From assembly GCF_002776525.5 (NCBI RefSeq), contig NC_045441.1, positions 110,407,161 to 110,471,160 on the forward strand: a stretch of 64,000 bases of DNA, read 5' to 3'. The notes under the pieces are model-generated. The model did no database searches and was not told the DNA's origin. It saw only the letters and a program-made list of their open reading frames with translations. Of the stretch, positions 11,003 through 23,490 are shown piece after piece (positions within the stretch are counted from its first letter, which is position 1; every line of letters starts with the position of its first letter). The position numbers and the translations under genes were made by a program. Source of the DNA: Piliocolobus tephrosceles. Lineage: Eukaryota > Chordata > Mammalia > Primates > Cercopithecidae.

Positions 11003-12503
11003 ATTTTTTTTGTTTACTTTTAACTGGTTGTGAAGAGGTGGTTGCAAACAGAATTATTTATGCAAAGTTGAAAATAATGCCATACAAAATTCAAAAATTT
11101 ACATAATAAAGACCATGCTGCATACTGTATGAGCATACTGCTTAAGACCTTTGTTTCCTCTTATAATCAAAACATATAATTCATCATAAAGGTGGCAAAA
11201 TAAATTTCTGCAAAAACCCATGACTTGTAGCTTAGCCACCAAGTGTCAGGATGAGGTGGCTAAGATGTAATCTGAATGCCTCAAAGGAATACCTTGTATT
11301 TTCAGATCACATGGAATTCTAAAAATGAACTGTTAATCAGACTGACAATCCCCACAATTGTGATCATGTTCGAAGTGTACAAAAATATATTCCTTGTTTC
11401 ATCCTATTTGTAACCCTGATTCTATCCTGCACCAGAACAGATCAAATGGTATGTGGGAGACTGATCTGGGAAAAGCCTCATCTTTAGTTTGTTCTCCTTA
11501 CATATATCTTGATAACTTATTAATAATCAGCAGGCAGATGCTACACAGTTACTTCAGTTGCTTATTATATGGGCTAGAAATGGCGATCATAAATATTTTG
11601 CTTTCACGACCTCATCACCTAAATTTTCTAATATATGGAAAAGCAACATTTTGCATGGTATTCTATATTTTGTTTGTTTTTTAGTAATGGTAAATGTTTA
11701 TCAGAGAAAAAACTGACCAGAAGTAAAGAATCAAAGTTGCTCATTTCAGTGTTTGTCCTGCTGGAACAAATACAGTGCTACTTAAAATTCATCAGCTATT
11801 TCTTCTTTCTGAAAACTGATTTGCTAGCAGGAACAACACGAAATCTAGTCAACACCCTTCTTCCTTTCTCTAGCATGGCACAAAAGCGTTATCTCAACAG
11901 ACAGGAAAGGAAACTTAAATTAATTTATGTTTTCATAAATTCAGCTCTGCTCAGCAAATTAATTCATTCATTAATTATAATGAACAGCACAAAAAGGGTA
12001 TGTTTTGGTCTATCAAATGCCTGCATTCACAGAGAATTTTGAAATACAAAAGACTGCATGTTTTACTTAGCTGAAACCAATAAAAAGCCAGATTGTTATT
12101 CTTTTATCAGGATTTAGCAGACAGGTCATATGAGGAAAACATTCACAATACTCTGTAGCATACTCTGTAGCTGTTTTTAAAACTAGAGTGGAACCATTAT
12201 TTTATTTAAAGTGATTGTCTTTGTTCTATGTCAAGATTCTAGCACTGAACCATACAACTATAAAGTCTTTTTAATTTGAAAAATAAGGTATTTAGTTTCT
12301 GCATAAGAAACTATAATTCAATTTTAAATAGTAAAATATGTAATACATTTTGAAAGTGTCCTGAAGTTGTTAAAATGGGCATTTTCAGAATACTTTTAGT
12401 TTAAAGGTATACTTTTTCAAGAAAATCATTGTATCATTATGCAACATATTTGAATCGAGATTTTACATTTATTTTTAGCAAAAAGAGATTTTTCTGTTTT
12501 TCT
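11003..12503. other. Intronic sequence, nothing recognised
   Basis: AT-rich. The 135-codon open frame at 11635-12042 has no recognisable domain and no codon pattern that convinces me. Confidence 0.5.
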
Positions 12504-12806
12504 TTTTTCTTTTTCTTTTTTTGAGATGGGGTCTCGCTCTGTCACCCAGGCTGGAGTGCAGTGGCTTGATCTTGGCTCACTGCAACCTCTGCCTCCTGGG
12601 TTCAGGCAATTCTCCTGCCTAGGCCTCTCAAGTAACTGGGATTACAGGTATGTACCACCACACCTGGCTAATTTTTGTACTTTTAGTACAGATAGGGTTT
12701 CACCATGTTGACCAGGCTGGTCTCGAACTCCTGACCTCAAGTGATCCACCTGCTTCAGCTCCCTAAAGTGCTGGGATTGCAGGCGTGAGCCACCGAGCCC
12801 AGCCTG
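12504..12806 (-). mobile_element. Alu (S-like)
   Basis: TTTTTGAGATGGGGTCTCGC at one end and CCACCGAGCCCAGCCTG at the other. Full-length, antisense. Confidence 0.92.
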
Positions 12807-12975
12807 AGATAAATCTTATAATAACTGGCAAATTAAATCTGCCTGTCCCAAGGCAAGGGCTCACTGTTGCATGTGGGTGGGCTCAGTTCTATAGAGAGGA
12901 TGGGGGTCAACAAGGTATCGTCGCAGGTGGACTGTTTGCATTAATAGGCATAAATACAGGGACCTCATCCCAAAT

Positions 12976-13134
12976 TTGCCTGCCACCATGCCTGGCTAAT
13001 TTTTGCATTTTTAGTAGAGACAGAGTTTCACCACATTGGCCAGGCTGGTCTTGAACTCCTGACCTCAAGTGATCTGCCTGCCTCAGCCTCCCAAAGTGCT
13101 GGGATCATAGGTGTGAGCTGCCATGCCTGGCCAA
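12976..13134 (-). mobile_element. Partial Alu (left arm)
   Basis: CTGCCACCATGCCTGGCTAA through GCTGCCATGCCTGGCC is the antisense 5' half of an Alu. The other half is missing. Confidence 0.85.
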
Positions 13135-13187
13135 TTTTAGCAAAATCAGTTTTAAAAATAGTCCTTCCTTGACTAGTATTACCTCCT

Positions 13188-13388
13188 TAAAGCAGCATTT
13201 CCCAAGCAGCAGCAATGTGGTCCCCCATGGAGAGACCTTGTTGTCACAGCTGAAGAGTTGCTACTGGCATCTAGTGGGTAGAGACCAAGGATGTCACTAA
13301 ATATCTTACATGTACAGGACAGCTCCCCACAAACAGCAAAAAATAAAATGGTCCCAAATATCAACAGTGCTGAGGTTGAGAAAATCTG
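13188..13388 (+). mobile_element. MER5A (hAT-Charlie)
   Basis: Contains CTACTGGCATCTAGTGGGTA and ends GTGCTGAGGTTGAGAAAATC, both characteristic of MER5A. Confidence 0.88.
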
Positions 13389-13739
13389 CTTTAAAGCAAA
13401 ATTACTTTAGAGCTTTAAATTTTATTTTTAATTTTGAACCCCATGAACAGCCAAGTTTTTGAAAAGGAAGATCATTCTAGACAAACTCAATAAACTGAGT
13501 CACGGTCTGAGAAAAGTAAAACTTAGGCCTAGATGGCATTACACAGAACATTAATTTTAAATACATAAAGTCAAGAAATACAATTTTCTAAACAGCTACA
13601 ATTTTGGCATAATACATCTTCACTTATATGTACTTCAAAGTTTATTTTTATGCCTGCTACATAGTAGGTACTCATCAAATCCTCATTGAGGAAGGAAGGA
13701 AGGAGGGAAAGATCTATCTTCCAATATCTTAGCCCAGGA

Positions 13740-14230
13740 TATTTTGAAAGATAATACTGAAATCAAGATAGGACCCCTCCCTCTTAGACTTCGGCAGGTT
13801 GTTAATGTTTTCCCAAGTCCTCCCTTCTTCCATAGTACTACAGTGTAGCCAGCTAGCCATGGCCATTTTCCAGGCTCCTATGCAACTAGGAAAAGTTGCA
13901 TGTCTATTCAAGGCCTCACTGATACACTGTGTGCACTCTGCAGAAGAAAGACCATACTTGAGGAAATGCTTGCCCTTCATTCCCCATCTTTCCCCCTTAC
14001 CATATATTGGGATGTGGAGCTGGCACTGATCCTGTTTCAAGCATGCTGATGAGGTTAACTCCCTAAGAAGAGTAGTAAAACAAAAATAACCTGGGTTGTT
14101 GAATGACCACTTGGCATGGAGCTGACTCACCAGCTGGGATCACTCACCTCCAGATTGTTATGTGAGAGAAATGAACTTATTTCATCTACTGTATGTTGAG
14201 TCTCTTTCTTACAGCCACTTGTACAAGGCA
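13740..14230 (-). repeat. Possible ancient LTR-like repeat, family unknown
   Basis: The phrases CCTGGGTTGTTGAATGACCA and CTCACCTCCAGATTGTTATG followed by GAGAGAAATGAACTTATTTC recur in old interspersed repeats. I cannot name the family. The 133-codon open frame on this strand has no known domain. Confidence 0.3.
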
Positions 14231-15954
14231 ATTCTATAACTGATAGCGTCCTGTGTTACTGGGGTGATAAATGCATTCTATCTGAAGAAATGTTAAACTG
14301 GATAATTTTTAAACATGACAATGCAAATAATAATTGAATGTCTAGATTGTATAGTTACTTTATATGAAGATTAGGAGGAAGAATTGCCATGGGTTTATTA
14401 TGGTCAATCTCAGTTATCCAATCTAAAAGGAAAAAGGCACAGAAAAAAATCTGAAGATAATTGCCAAAGGAATTCATTGTTTAAATGATATTTATGTAAA
14501 CTCATACTAATGATAGCAGGCTGGGCCCTGTAAAAGGTAGACTTAAGCACATAATTTTGACTTTTAAAATTTTATAGTTATAGCATTTTCATCATGTTGA
14601 CTTGTCTCTCTTTGACTAAGATACCTGTAAGAATGCCAATAGCAAGAGGAAAAAAGAAACAAAGGCCAGAAGACTCCACAAAGTAAACAATTAAACTCGA
14701 ATCACGGATTTCTGTACGAATTGTGTACTCAGATTTTGAACAGTCAATTAAATTTAATTCAAAAAGCTTCTGTGCCTATCTTGGTATTCAGAAAATGCGA
14801 CTGCTTCTCTTTGGGCACATTCTTTATTGAACTACAAAGTATTTTTCTTTGGGCTTTATCTGAATGTATCTATTTGTTCAAAGATTTATTCCTACTCTAT
14901 GTGAATATGGAGGAATTGTTGACAAACTAAATACTTCCCATGAGAATCAATTAAAATATACTTCAGTTAATCAGCTTTATGCAATTCAGATTTTTCCATC
15001 AATATCGCTCTTTTTAAAAATTAATGTCTTCAATACTGTCATGGACTTTTTATACTAGGAAGTATCTATACCTTAAATATATGAAAATAGCAAAGGTACC
15101 AAGATATATATTGCAATCTCTTAACATCTTCCCCATTCCAAAGTATATTTATGGATTGTTTTGAAAAGTCCGTTGCCATTAATTCAATGATGTATACAAT
15201 TTTTAATAACTTGAAATCAAAGCATCAAGATAGCATAATTTAAAAAGTAGAATAGCTTCATCTGAAATATATGTTTAAAGATTTAAAATTCTAAAGAATT
15301 TGAACATCTCACAACAAAATCATTTCTAAATGTAATAAAGTTCAGTGTACAAATTAGATATCTTTATAATTTATACATTAAATTCAAAACTATTTACTAT
15401 TTTCAGAGGAATATTAATTTTGGCTGAAAAAAAAAAACCAAGATGCACTTCCCTTCACAGTTGAATAGCAGCACACTGATTACCGAGTGAGGAGATTTTG
15501 ATTCTTGATTTAGGAATAAATTGATCTCATAATGTAAAACAAAATTAAAATGACAGTTTCACAGCCTCTCTCCTTCCCAATTTCTTTCTGGGGCATTAGT
15601 CACTCAGCTACATTCCACCACTACAGGAAAAGGCAAACAGATGACACACTAGGACCGTGAATATCCCAGGGAACATTCAATCAGTAAATCACCACAGTGA
15701 GTCTATGATGGCTACCACAGGTATGTGAAGACGACCTTATTACCTATTGTAAAAAAAAAAAATCATCCAAATAAAGAAATCACAATTCTGAATTTTAAAC
15801 CAAAAAAGCTTTAAGAATCTCCATATACACCGAGTTCCACATGGGAGGCTGTGTGAAAATGAACTGGAAGCTCTTACGCATGCCATATCTGTGGCCTTCG
15901 ATAAGTCTGAAGTCTCCAGGCTTTTTTGTTTGATTTTATCTATATGCAAAGGAG
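14231..15954. other. Intronic sequence, nothing recognised
   Basis: AT-rich unique-looking sequence with only short A-runs. No gene was seen. Confidence 0.5.
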
Positions 15955-15959
15955 ACTGG

Positions 15960-16130
15960 TCTTGGCCAGTGGTTCTCCACAGGAGCAGTACCCTAGGATG
16001 TGTTTTGGAAACAGACTAGCATTTTTTATTTTCACAGTGATGGGCACTTAGGGGAGGCAGGGCAAAGATGTGGTTCCTTTCCACACATCTAGGAACTGTG
16101 CCATGTTCTCTGTCACGTTCAAATATTTCT
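15960..16130 (+). mobile_element. hAT-Charlie-like relic
   Basis: CAGTGGTTCTCCACAGGAGC at the left edge is the common hAT end, followed by GGATGTGTTTTGGAAACAG. The family is uncertain. Confidence 0.4.
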
Positions 16131-18318
16131 CTGTTCATTCCTTTCACTTGAACCTTCTAGATGACCAGTTTAGAGAGTAACTCTTTTCTACTTATTAAAC
16201 AAGTCAATTTAATTTTTAACAAACTGAATTTTCCAGGGATTCAACTCCTGTGTATGTGTGTACTTTTGTTTGCCACTTTACTAAGTCATTCACCATTTCA
16301 CAAAATCACCTCTCCCACCACAAATCTGCTGACTCAGAGTAAACAACATAGCAGGATGGGATCAGGATTCTTTTGCAACTATTATATTCATGTCAATGCC
16401 ATGAACAGGTTCAAATAGCCGCGTGTTTGTTTTATCATGTCTTTCAGTACAGTCACATCTGAGCATTTATATATTGAGCATATCATATTTTATTTTAACT
16501 ATTTTCCTGTTATCTTTGTATTGGTTTTAACAGAACCTACTTATACATGCAACTTCCCCACAAATTTCATTGCAGGATAGTAAGAAGGTGATAAAATATT
16601 TTATGAAAAGGAGACATCACATCTGATAGGCAAAACACTGACCTACGACATCATCTAAGGCTCCTCGTAATTCTAACATTCCTTGATTCTATGAAAAACG
16701 TCCACTTGGCAAGTGCTGATTATTAGCAAGCTTTTACCTCTACTATTACATTTCAACATTTCAAAGTATTGCAATTAAATTAAAAAGAGAAATACATGTG
16801 GTTGCTAAGGTGATACGTAAAAACACCGACTTCATTAAACGTTCAAACATTGATGTTAGTGGGGAATTCCATAGTGCTGATGCCTTTCACAGGTTAACAC
16901 AGGACAAAAAAAAAAAAAATATATATTATCTAAGGCACAGTTGGAGTCCTTCACTTCTATCTGACCACAAGAGGCTATACTACTGGCCTCAGCAGCTGAC
17001 TGTGCCCTTATTCTGTCCTTGGGCTAAGGGGCACATATGTTAGTTATATGCTGCCTCAGCATCTCTCCTAAAAATTTCATTCAGGAAAATATACATCTGC
17101 CAGTAATACAGATGTTCTAAATGTGGAACAGGATGAACATAACCAAACTGCAAATGTCTGCTTAGCAGAACTTGTCATTCAAAAGGCAACACCTTCAACT
17201 CAATATTGGCTTGCTGACAGTGTAACTATACTACCATTTTTCTGTGGCAATTTGTTCCTGCAATCAAATTGAGGGATAATCATTACATCTGCTATGCCAA
17301 CTTCTGGTTTATGAAAATACATTTAAGACATGACTTCAGGAGCTATCTCTTCTTACCACACAACTGAGTTCTCCCCATGTCCACCTTCTCCATTATGATG
17401 TCTGACCATCCAGCACTACCACCTCCCTCCTCTACCATATAAGCTCCTGTCACAGGCAACAATGTGTTAACATTCCACAGATTTTCATATGTACATTAAA
17501 TTAAACTTCCCAAGACAATGTTTGGGGAACCAATTCCCTGGTGAAGTAAGATAAACCCATACTTAATAAATATAGCCTTCTTGGTCAAACGGCCAAGAGC
17601 CAAAAAGATAACTAATTACATACAAACTATTAAACAGAAAAGAGGGACAAAAACAAGCACCAAATTATGTTTGATCTACATACCAAAACAAACGCAAGAT
17701 CCAGAACATTCAATTGGAAAACTGCATCAAGAAAGTCTAATAACCATTGTTTTTTCAAAGAGAAAATTTTATTGAGACATTTAAGTAATAAATTCTTTGT
17801 AAGCAATTACAGAAATATTTCAAAATTACTGAAAGTTCGAAAAAAATAACACTTTGAAGGTATGGATAAACATTTACTCTTTAACTCATGAGTTTCTAAA
17901 AATAAAATAATTTTTATAGGAAGAAAAATTTATATTACCAGCAATAATTTTTATAAACCTCAACTTTTCCTCACTGCCCTCACATACATGCAGGATACCA
18001 AATCAGCAATTTTCTGAAAATGCGTGTTTCTAACCAAATAAACATGCGAAACATAAAAGGATTTCTGAACGAGTACAGCTGATTCCTCAAGTTTCCCACA
18101 TTAAACAGTCTACTCTCAGCTCCCAGCATTTCAATGACCATCTGACTTCAGTGTTTGTTTGGGCTTATAAAGGTTTGGGTTAGTGAAGAGCACATTTTGA
18201 CCCGATGTAACATTTTATATCTATTTGATTCAAAAATTGAGAAAAAGAAGGTTTGCCAATGGCTCTTTGCAAAAAGCAAATGACCCAGCATGGAGACCCA
18301 GTCCTGTGTCGCTCTTAC
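16131..18318. other. Repeat-poor intron sequence next to exon 2
   Basis: About 2.2 kb downstream of exon 2 in gene orientation with no repeat I can name. Plausible unique sequence, with no second exon visible. Confidence 0.45.
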
Positions 18319-18426
18319 CCGCAGGGCCTCGATGACGAGGTCTCTGGCCTCCAGCTCCCCTTCCATCACGCTGAGGAGCATCCGCAGCTCAGATTTACTG
18401 AGAGTATCCACATCAAACTCTTTTTT
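18319..18426 (-). CDS. CTTNBP2: CTTNBP2 coding exon 2 (start of the CortBP2 N-terminal coiled-coil domain)
   Basis: This exon is 108 bp and encodes 36 residues, starting KKEFDVDTLSKSELRM and ending LVIEALR. They open the conserved CortBP2 N-terminal coiled-coil domain shared by CTTNBP2, CTTNBP2NL and FILIP1. In CTTNBP2 this region mediates self-association. The acceptor is a T-rich tract followed by GTTACAG (about 18427-18446), and the donor is CGG followed by GTAAGAG (18318-18312). Both junctions fall between codons, so the exon is symmetric and skipping it would keep the reading frame. The paralogue CTTNBP2NL reads EGELEARDLVIEAL here too, but upstream it has KPELLTLFSI where this exon has KSELRMLLSV. 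The match is therefore to CTTNBP2. The next coding residues are not in the window, so exon 3 lies beyond position 1. Confidence 0.95.
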
Positions 18427-18519
18427 CTGTAACACATAAAAAAACAAGGCAATGAAAAATCTTTTCCTAAGGAAGACACACACATCCTAAGGGTATGCAA
18501 TGGATCATTTTTATCCCAG

Positions 18520-19837
18520 TGGCTCAGCAGATCGAAGAGGTACTGGGGTACTATTTGCAGCAGACAATCTATGCCCTGACCTTCTAGGAGGAGAGGTTAA
18601 AAACTATAATGCCAGTCTCTCAACTCTCCTCTCCAAGGAGCTATAGTTCCCCAGCCTGCCTGCACACCCAGACTCAAAATCTCTCCAAATTACACAGCAC
18701 AAATTTAAAGTCCCTGGAGTCTGAAGCAAAATAGGTCTGGTATATCTTGGGGGAGTCGGGGAGTTTCAAGAGAAGCAAAGAAAGCATGGATGTATTCCTA
18801 GAAGGGCCCCAACAAAAAGGCTCCTGGGAGGTTTTTATAAATTCCAGAACATCCAATAATAATAGGTCATGTTTATACACTCTGCAGCAGAGGCCACCAG
18901 CTGGCAGCCAAATCTGGCCCACAGATGTGTGTTACTTGGGTCACAAAGTGGGTTTGTCGTTGTCGTTGTTTTTCATTTAGCCAACATTTAAAAAATCTTA
19001 AGATGTCACCAAAAAATCCAGATCCCTGGCTTGTCTTCAAATGTCAGATGACTGGGTAACTCCAGATTCATATTTCCTCAGGGCAATAATCCACAGAGCC
19101 AGGAAGTAGCTGCCCCTTTAGAAGGAACACATTCCTCATGTTGCCAACCCTCCCCCACCAACACATACACACACACATACACAGTACAGGCACACGCACT
19201 TTTAAGAAACCAGGACTGCCACTCATATGTGGTCATCTGGGCGGCCAAAGTCCGGTGAGTTTGGAACCCCTGCTGTTTGGTTATCAAAGTGCCTTCTTAT
19301 GAATGCTTCTGTAGCTTCTTGGCAGGCCTGGGAGGGAGCTGAGACTGGAATAAGTGAGCCTTCCAGGGATCTAGCTACAGCATGAAGTCAGCACCAGGGC
19401 CCTAGGTGTGTGGGGGGGGGGAGTTGGGGGGAAGGGAGGGGGTCATAATTTCTCACACAAGGTTCTTCCAGCCCTTTTGTCTTCTCTTGTTGATTTCTTC
19501 CCTAAGCGACTGCATCCAACCTCTTAAGGGTTTAAATCCCATAGATATACCACTGACTCTCGATTCTTTTGTCTTCCTCTCCAACCTCCTTCCTCACAGC
19601 AACTTTTACAAGTCGGTTCTCCGGCATTCATTTTAGAGATAAAGCTGAGAGTGAGTTCACAGTCAGCCTGGGTGAATCCAAAGCCTGAGCTCCTTCCGCT
19701 AGGCACACTCTGCTCCTCCCTTCTGTACACAGACTCATTTGACAAGCCCAGTCACCATCACAGAGAAGGGTAACACAACATTTATCCCCAAATCTGTCTG
19801 TACACTCACCCTCAGAAGCCACTGTTCAAAACATGCC
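18520..19837. other. CTTNBP2: Intron 1 sequence flanking exon 2
   Basis: Mostly unique. It includes a G-rich run (19405-19440) and a CACACA stretch (19160-19185). A possible hAT relic lies at 18890-19070. The open frames here are unsupported. Confidence 0.45.
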
Positions 19838-20025
19838 AGAATATTACTTCACATTTGCATAGCACCCAATGGCTTACAAAGTATTCTCAAAGAATTGACT
19901 CTAATTTACATCATATTGCCATCTCCATTTTTAAAATTGAAACTCAGACAAGTCAGATAATATATGCAGAGCATGCAACCAGTAAATGGTAAAACGAGGA
20001 TATATGACCAAATGCCATGACTTAT
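19838..20025 (-). repeat. MIR-like fragment
   Basis: CATTTGCATAGCACCCAATG, then TTTTAAAATTGAAACTCAGA, then CAACCAGTAAATGGTAAAAC match the MIR antisense order. Confidence 0.5.
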
Positions 20026-20548
20026 CTTCACACTTTACCAGCATGGCACCAACATTCTAGAATAAGCTCTTTGAGATGAGATAAAAATGGTACCATCCTA
20101 TCAATCAGCCAACATGAACACTGGGCTATTTCTGTGAAGACACAAAAGTATACATAGCAAAGACAATAAATGATTTCAGAGGCTTTCAAACAGGCATGAC
20201 CAGCATGGTAACATTTAAGTTTCAAAAGAATCTTCTGGAAAGAGATATGATGGTACAAAGGGGAAAGAGACTAGAGCTAGGGGGTTCTCTCAAGAAAGAT
20301 TTTAAAAGGATCTCTCTCTTAAAATTATTTCTTTTTGTATACACACTAGACAGAGAAGTTATTTGGAAAGACAAGGGCTAAGGATAAAGAGAAAAGGAAA
20401 ACCTATAGCAAGCATAAATCATGTATAGTCCTCAGGGATTCCTACTTCAAAGATTTCTTAGAGATGTCCCCTATGAATAGTAAAATCCAATGTACCAAGT
20501 CCCAATTTCTGCTCCCATTACACAGTAGTGTCCATAAAGTCTTATAAA

Positions 20549-20735
20549 CCAATTGTTCTCAAACTTTGGCATGCATAAGAATCACCTTAAGACCTTGTGA
20601 AAAAACAGGCTGCAGTGCTCCACCCCTGGAAATTGTGATTCAGTGAGTCTGAGGTGGGGCTGTGAATCTGCCCTTCTAACAGGCTCCTACAGATGTTGCT
20701 GGTCCACAGACTACATGCTGAGGAGCACTTCTATA
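20549..20735 (+). mobile_element. MER20 (hAT-Charlie)
   Basis: TTGTTCTCAAACTTTGGCATGC, ATAAGAATCACCTTAAGACC and CTGGTCCACAGACTACATGC give a near-complete MER20. Confidence 0.85.
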
Positions 20736-20737
20736 AC

Positions 20738-20865
20738 TCATGCCATCCTGTTTTCTCATCTGTATAATGAAAATGCTACCGTCTACCCTGCATTCTCGTG
20801 AGGATTAAACAAGAACATATCAATGAAGTAAGTGCCAAATGAAGGCAGGCGATTGTTATTATTAA
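20738..20865 (+). repeat. MIR fragment
   Basis: CATCTGTATAATGAAAATGC and TCGTGAGGATTAAACAAGAA match MIR. It directly abuts MER20. Confidence 0.65.
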
Positions 20866-20939
20866 CCCAGATGTTTCATGTAGAGAGGAGTAGGGTATTG
20901 GCCAGGAGCCTATTTCTTTGAAAATCTACCAGCCCAAGT

Positions 20940-20960
20940 CCAATAAACTCAGTTTATTGG
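20940..20960. repeat. Perfect 10-bp inverted repeat with 1-nt spacer
   Basis: CCAATAAACT, a single C, then AGTTTATTGG. Each arm carries a CCAAT string and an ATAAAC string in mirror orientation. Confidence 0.9.
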
Positions 20961-20969
20961 CTATGATGA

Positions 20970-22147
20970 AAGACAGGCTCTTTTATCCTGGTTTTTCCCA
21001 CTGAGATGGGAGAGTAAGCTGCAATTCTTGTGTGCTTTAGAGGCTAATGTTTTATTAATGATGCTGCTGGTTGCTCTAAAGATTTTAATTAATTGTATAT
21101 TTTATTGTCCTGCTTCTCCAAAGCTTTATAAGCAAAGTGCTCCATTTTAAAAACTAACAAATTATGAAAGACATTGCCAAGATCCTGATTCATATTAGAG
21201 TCAGGAGAGCCTGCCCTGCTTCCATCAGCAGCAGCAACACATGTGACCTACAGCCAAAACTTCTGTTTTTCTATATACTACCATCAATGAAGAGGGAAAT
21301 TCATTAAAATAAAAAATATTGGTACAAGGGTTCTTGCTAAACCATAGATTATGTCACACAGAATGTTAAAAAATAAATCTGTCTCCCATCACAACGTATG
21401 AAGTGATGTACTGTTTGAAACATACAGTGCATCTGTCTGCTTGTCTTTCTTCTCTCTGTCTCCACCCCCATTTCTCTGCTACTAGTCATAGTAACATTTC
21501 TCTACTAATTCCTGACCTTCCATAGTGCAAATATTATAATAATATTTTCAAATTGTCAACACCTTTCATTTCCACTGTATTCTGGCAAAACAGGGTAAAA
21601 AAAAAAAAAGTACTGTGCATGAAAAGATGCTGGAGATCTTAAGACTCCAAGTGTTTTATAAATAAATATAAAGCACTTTAGTATTTTTAGAAAAATAACC
21701 CCAGAAGCAAAAATTCTAACAAAAAAACTATATTTTTGTTAGAATATATATATATATATATGAATGAAGAGGCATTAATCTTAGATACATATGGTACAAA
21801 AGTACTTAGATATAGAAAAAATATTAAAGTTTCTTGGTTTAAGAGCCAAACGAATTATTTTAAGTCATATGTTTATAAAAGACTGCATTGATAATCTAAT
21901 TTTCAAACTGGATAGAAGACAGGACAGATCCAAATGCTGCCACTCACACAAAAAATTAAGGTCTCCACCATGGCACTCATGAAAACATGACTCTCAAATC
22001 CCCAACTCCCCCCAGAAAAAAATCAGAGGAGACATGTTCACAGACCGAGGTTTACTATTGAACTTGCCTTTCCCAATTAAAAAAGAAAAATCCAGTTCTT
22101 ATTTTTTAGTGATGAAAAGAAGCTAAAAACAAAATAAAACCAGATCT
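20970..22147. other. CTTNBP2: Intron 1 sequence, no gene
   Basis: AT-rich. Holds an A12 run near 21598 and the hairpin at 21713-21745. Confidence 0.5.
21713..21745. repeat. Perfect 13-bp inverted repeat, 7-nt loop, next to (TA)n
   Basis: The left arm ATTCTAACAAAAA (21713-21725) is the exact reverse complement of the right arm TTTTTGTTAGAAT (21733-21745). A (TA)n run follows at once, to 21762. Confidence 0.92.
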
Positions 22148-22454
22148 GTGCCAGGCATGGTGGCTCACGCCTGTAATCCTAGCACTTTGGGCGACCAAGG
22201 CCAGCGGATGCCTGAGCTCAGGAGTTCAAGACCAGCCTGGGCAACATGGTGAAACCCCATCTCTACTAAAATTAAAAAAAAAAAAAAAAATTAAAAAATA
22301 AAATTAGCCAGGCATGGCAGCGTGCATCTATAGTCCCAGCTACTCTGGAGGCTGAGATGGGAGAATTGCTTGAACCCAGGAGGCAGAGGTTGCAGTGAAC
22401 AGAGATCATGCCACTCCAGCCTGATGACAGAACGAGACTCCATCTCCAAAGAAG

Positions 22455-22486
<32 letters not shown>

Positions 22487-22487
22487 C
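22148..22487 (+). mobile_element. Alu (S/J type) with expanded mid-A region
   Basis: GTGCCAGGCATGGTGGCTCA at the start, an 18-A plus TTAAAAAATAAAA linker in the middle (22270-22302), and a CAAAA-repeat tail. Confidence 0.92.
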
Positions 22488-22654
22488 ACAGATTTCAACT
22501 CCACAGGCCACTCTTCCGCCTGTTACATTTGCCAGGAAAAGCATTCCAGGAAAAACGCTTAATACCTGGTTTTAAAAATCTGGCAAGGCAGCTTCAACCA
22601 ATCCAGAATCTGGTCATCAAATACAAAGTATATCTTGTTTGGGATACAAGTCAT

Positions 22655-22785
22655 ATATATTAATTTATTGTATGTTAATCTATTGTATATTATAATTTAT
22701 TATAATTTATTTAAAATTAAAAATTATACTCATATAATTATATATAATATATATATAATATATTATGTATAAATTAGAAAGAAGA
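22655..22785. repeat. Very AT-rich tract with many short self-complementary steps
   Basis: Nearly pure A/T, with TATAATTTATTATAATTTAT and ATATATATAATATATTATG. It could be a DNA-unwinding or nuclear-matrix type sequence, but this is composition only. Confidence 0.85.
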
Positions 22786-22789
22786 AATA

Positions 22790-23389
22790 ATCCCAAACTC
22801 AACTGTTCAACACTGTAGTTTTGAACAGCTCTGAATTACTTGGGGCAAGTGTGGGGAGGGCATTCTTCAGGATTTTTTCTCATACAGGCTGAGAGAGAGA
22901 GAAAGAGACAGAATAGACAAAACAGACCCTGGCTGAATCAAGGCATCTTAAATTTCCAGAATTGAACACAGGCCAATACCAAGTTTGCCCCTCCTCAAAT
23001 CTAAAACACTAGGTTTATGTGGGAATTCAGTAGACACAGCTAAATATTAATAGAAAAGTCTTACCCATATCGTTTCAGAGTTAGTGGAACCAACCAACAT
23101 TGATTGGTTATCAGAATGCCTTCAGGAGACATTATGAGCCACAGTGGCAGAGAAGCCCCTCAGACCTTTCCTCAAATACATCCGTCCTATCAGGGTTGCT
23201 GGGGGATATGTTGGTAACTAAACACAAACTCAGGCACTTTATCTGGCTCTTCCCAGCCACACCAAGAGCCTCTTCTTCAGTTTAATATCCAGCAGGTTGT
23301 GCCTATTTTCCATCAGTAAGCTTTACATAGGAGAAAGCAGGCAGACTGGAAGGTGGGGTGATGAGTGATGTGGTAGGAAACAATCAGCA
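22790..23389. other. CTTNBP2: Intron 1 sequence, nothing recognised
   Basis: No repeat or coding signal identified. Confidence 0.5.
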
Positions 23390-23490
23390 AAGTAGGGCAA
23401 ATCACTTCATCTGTTTGAATCTCAGGTTTTCCATCAGTAAAAATAAGGATGCTGGAGTAAGTGATCTCTTAAATCTCCTCCAGCCCCTAA
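23390..23490 (+). repeat. MIR fragment
   Basis: AAATCACTTCATCTGTTTGA and TCTCAGGTTTTCCATCAGTA, followed by AATAAGGATGCTGGAGTAAG, match MIR in sense. Confidence 0.65.

Larger units (their letters stand above)
1..18318 (-). other. CTTNBP2: CTTNBP2 intron 2 (5' part, continues past the window edge)
   Basis: This is everything downstream of exon 2 in gene orientation. No segment encodes the residues expected to follow exon 2 (in the family, an Arg/Lys-rich stretch leading into a conserved NDPFLALQ motif), so I place no exon here. Alus cluster at 0.2-8 kb and 12.5-13.1 kb. Confidence 0.85.

Noticed and set aside
11635..12042. 135-codon open frame in intron 2
   Set aside because: AT-rich random-looking translation (Leu/Ile/Phe/Lys), with no homology I recognise and no exon signals.
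18890..19070. Confident hAT element in intron 1
   Set aside because: Only one phrase fits (AGCCAAATCTGGCCCAC). The rest is too decayed to assign, so it is mentioned only as a possibility.
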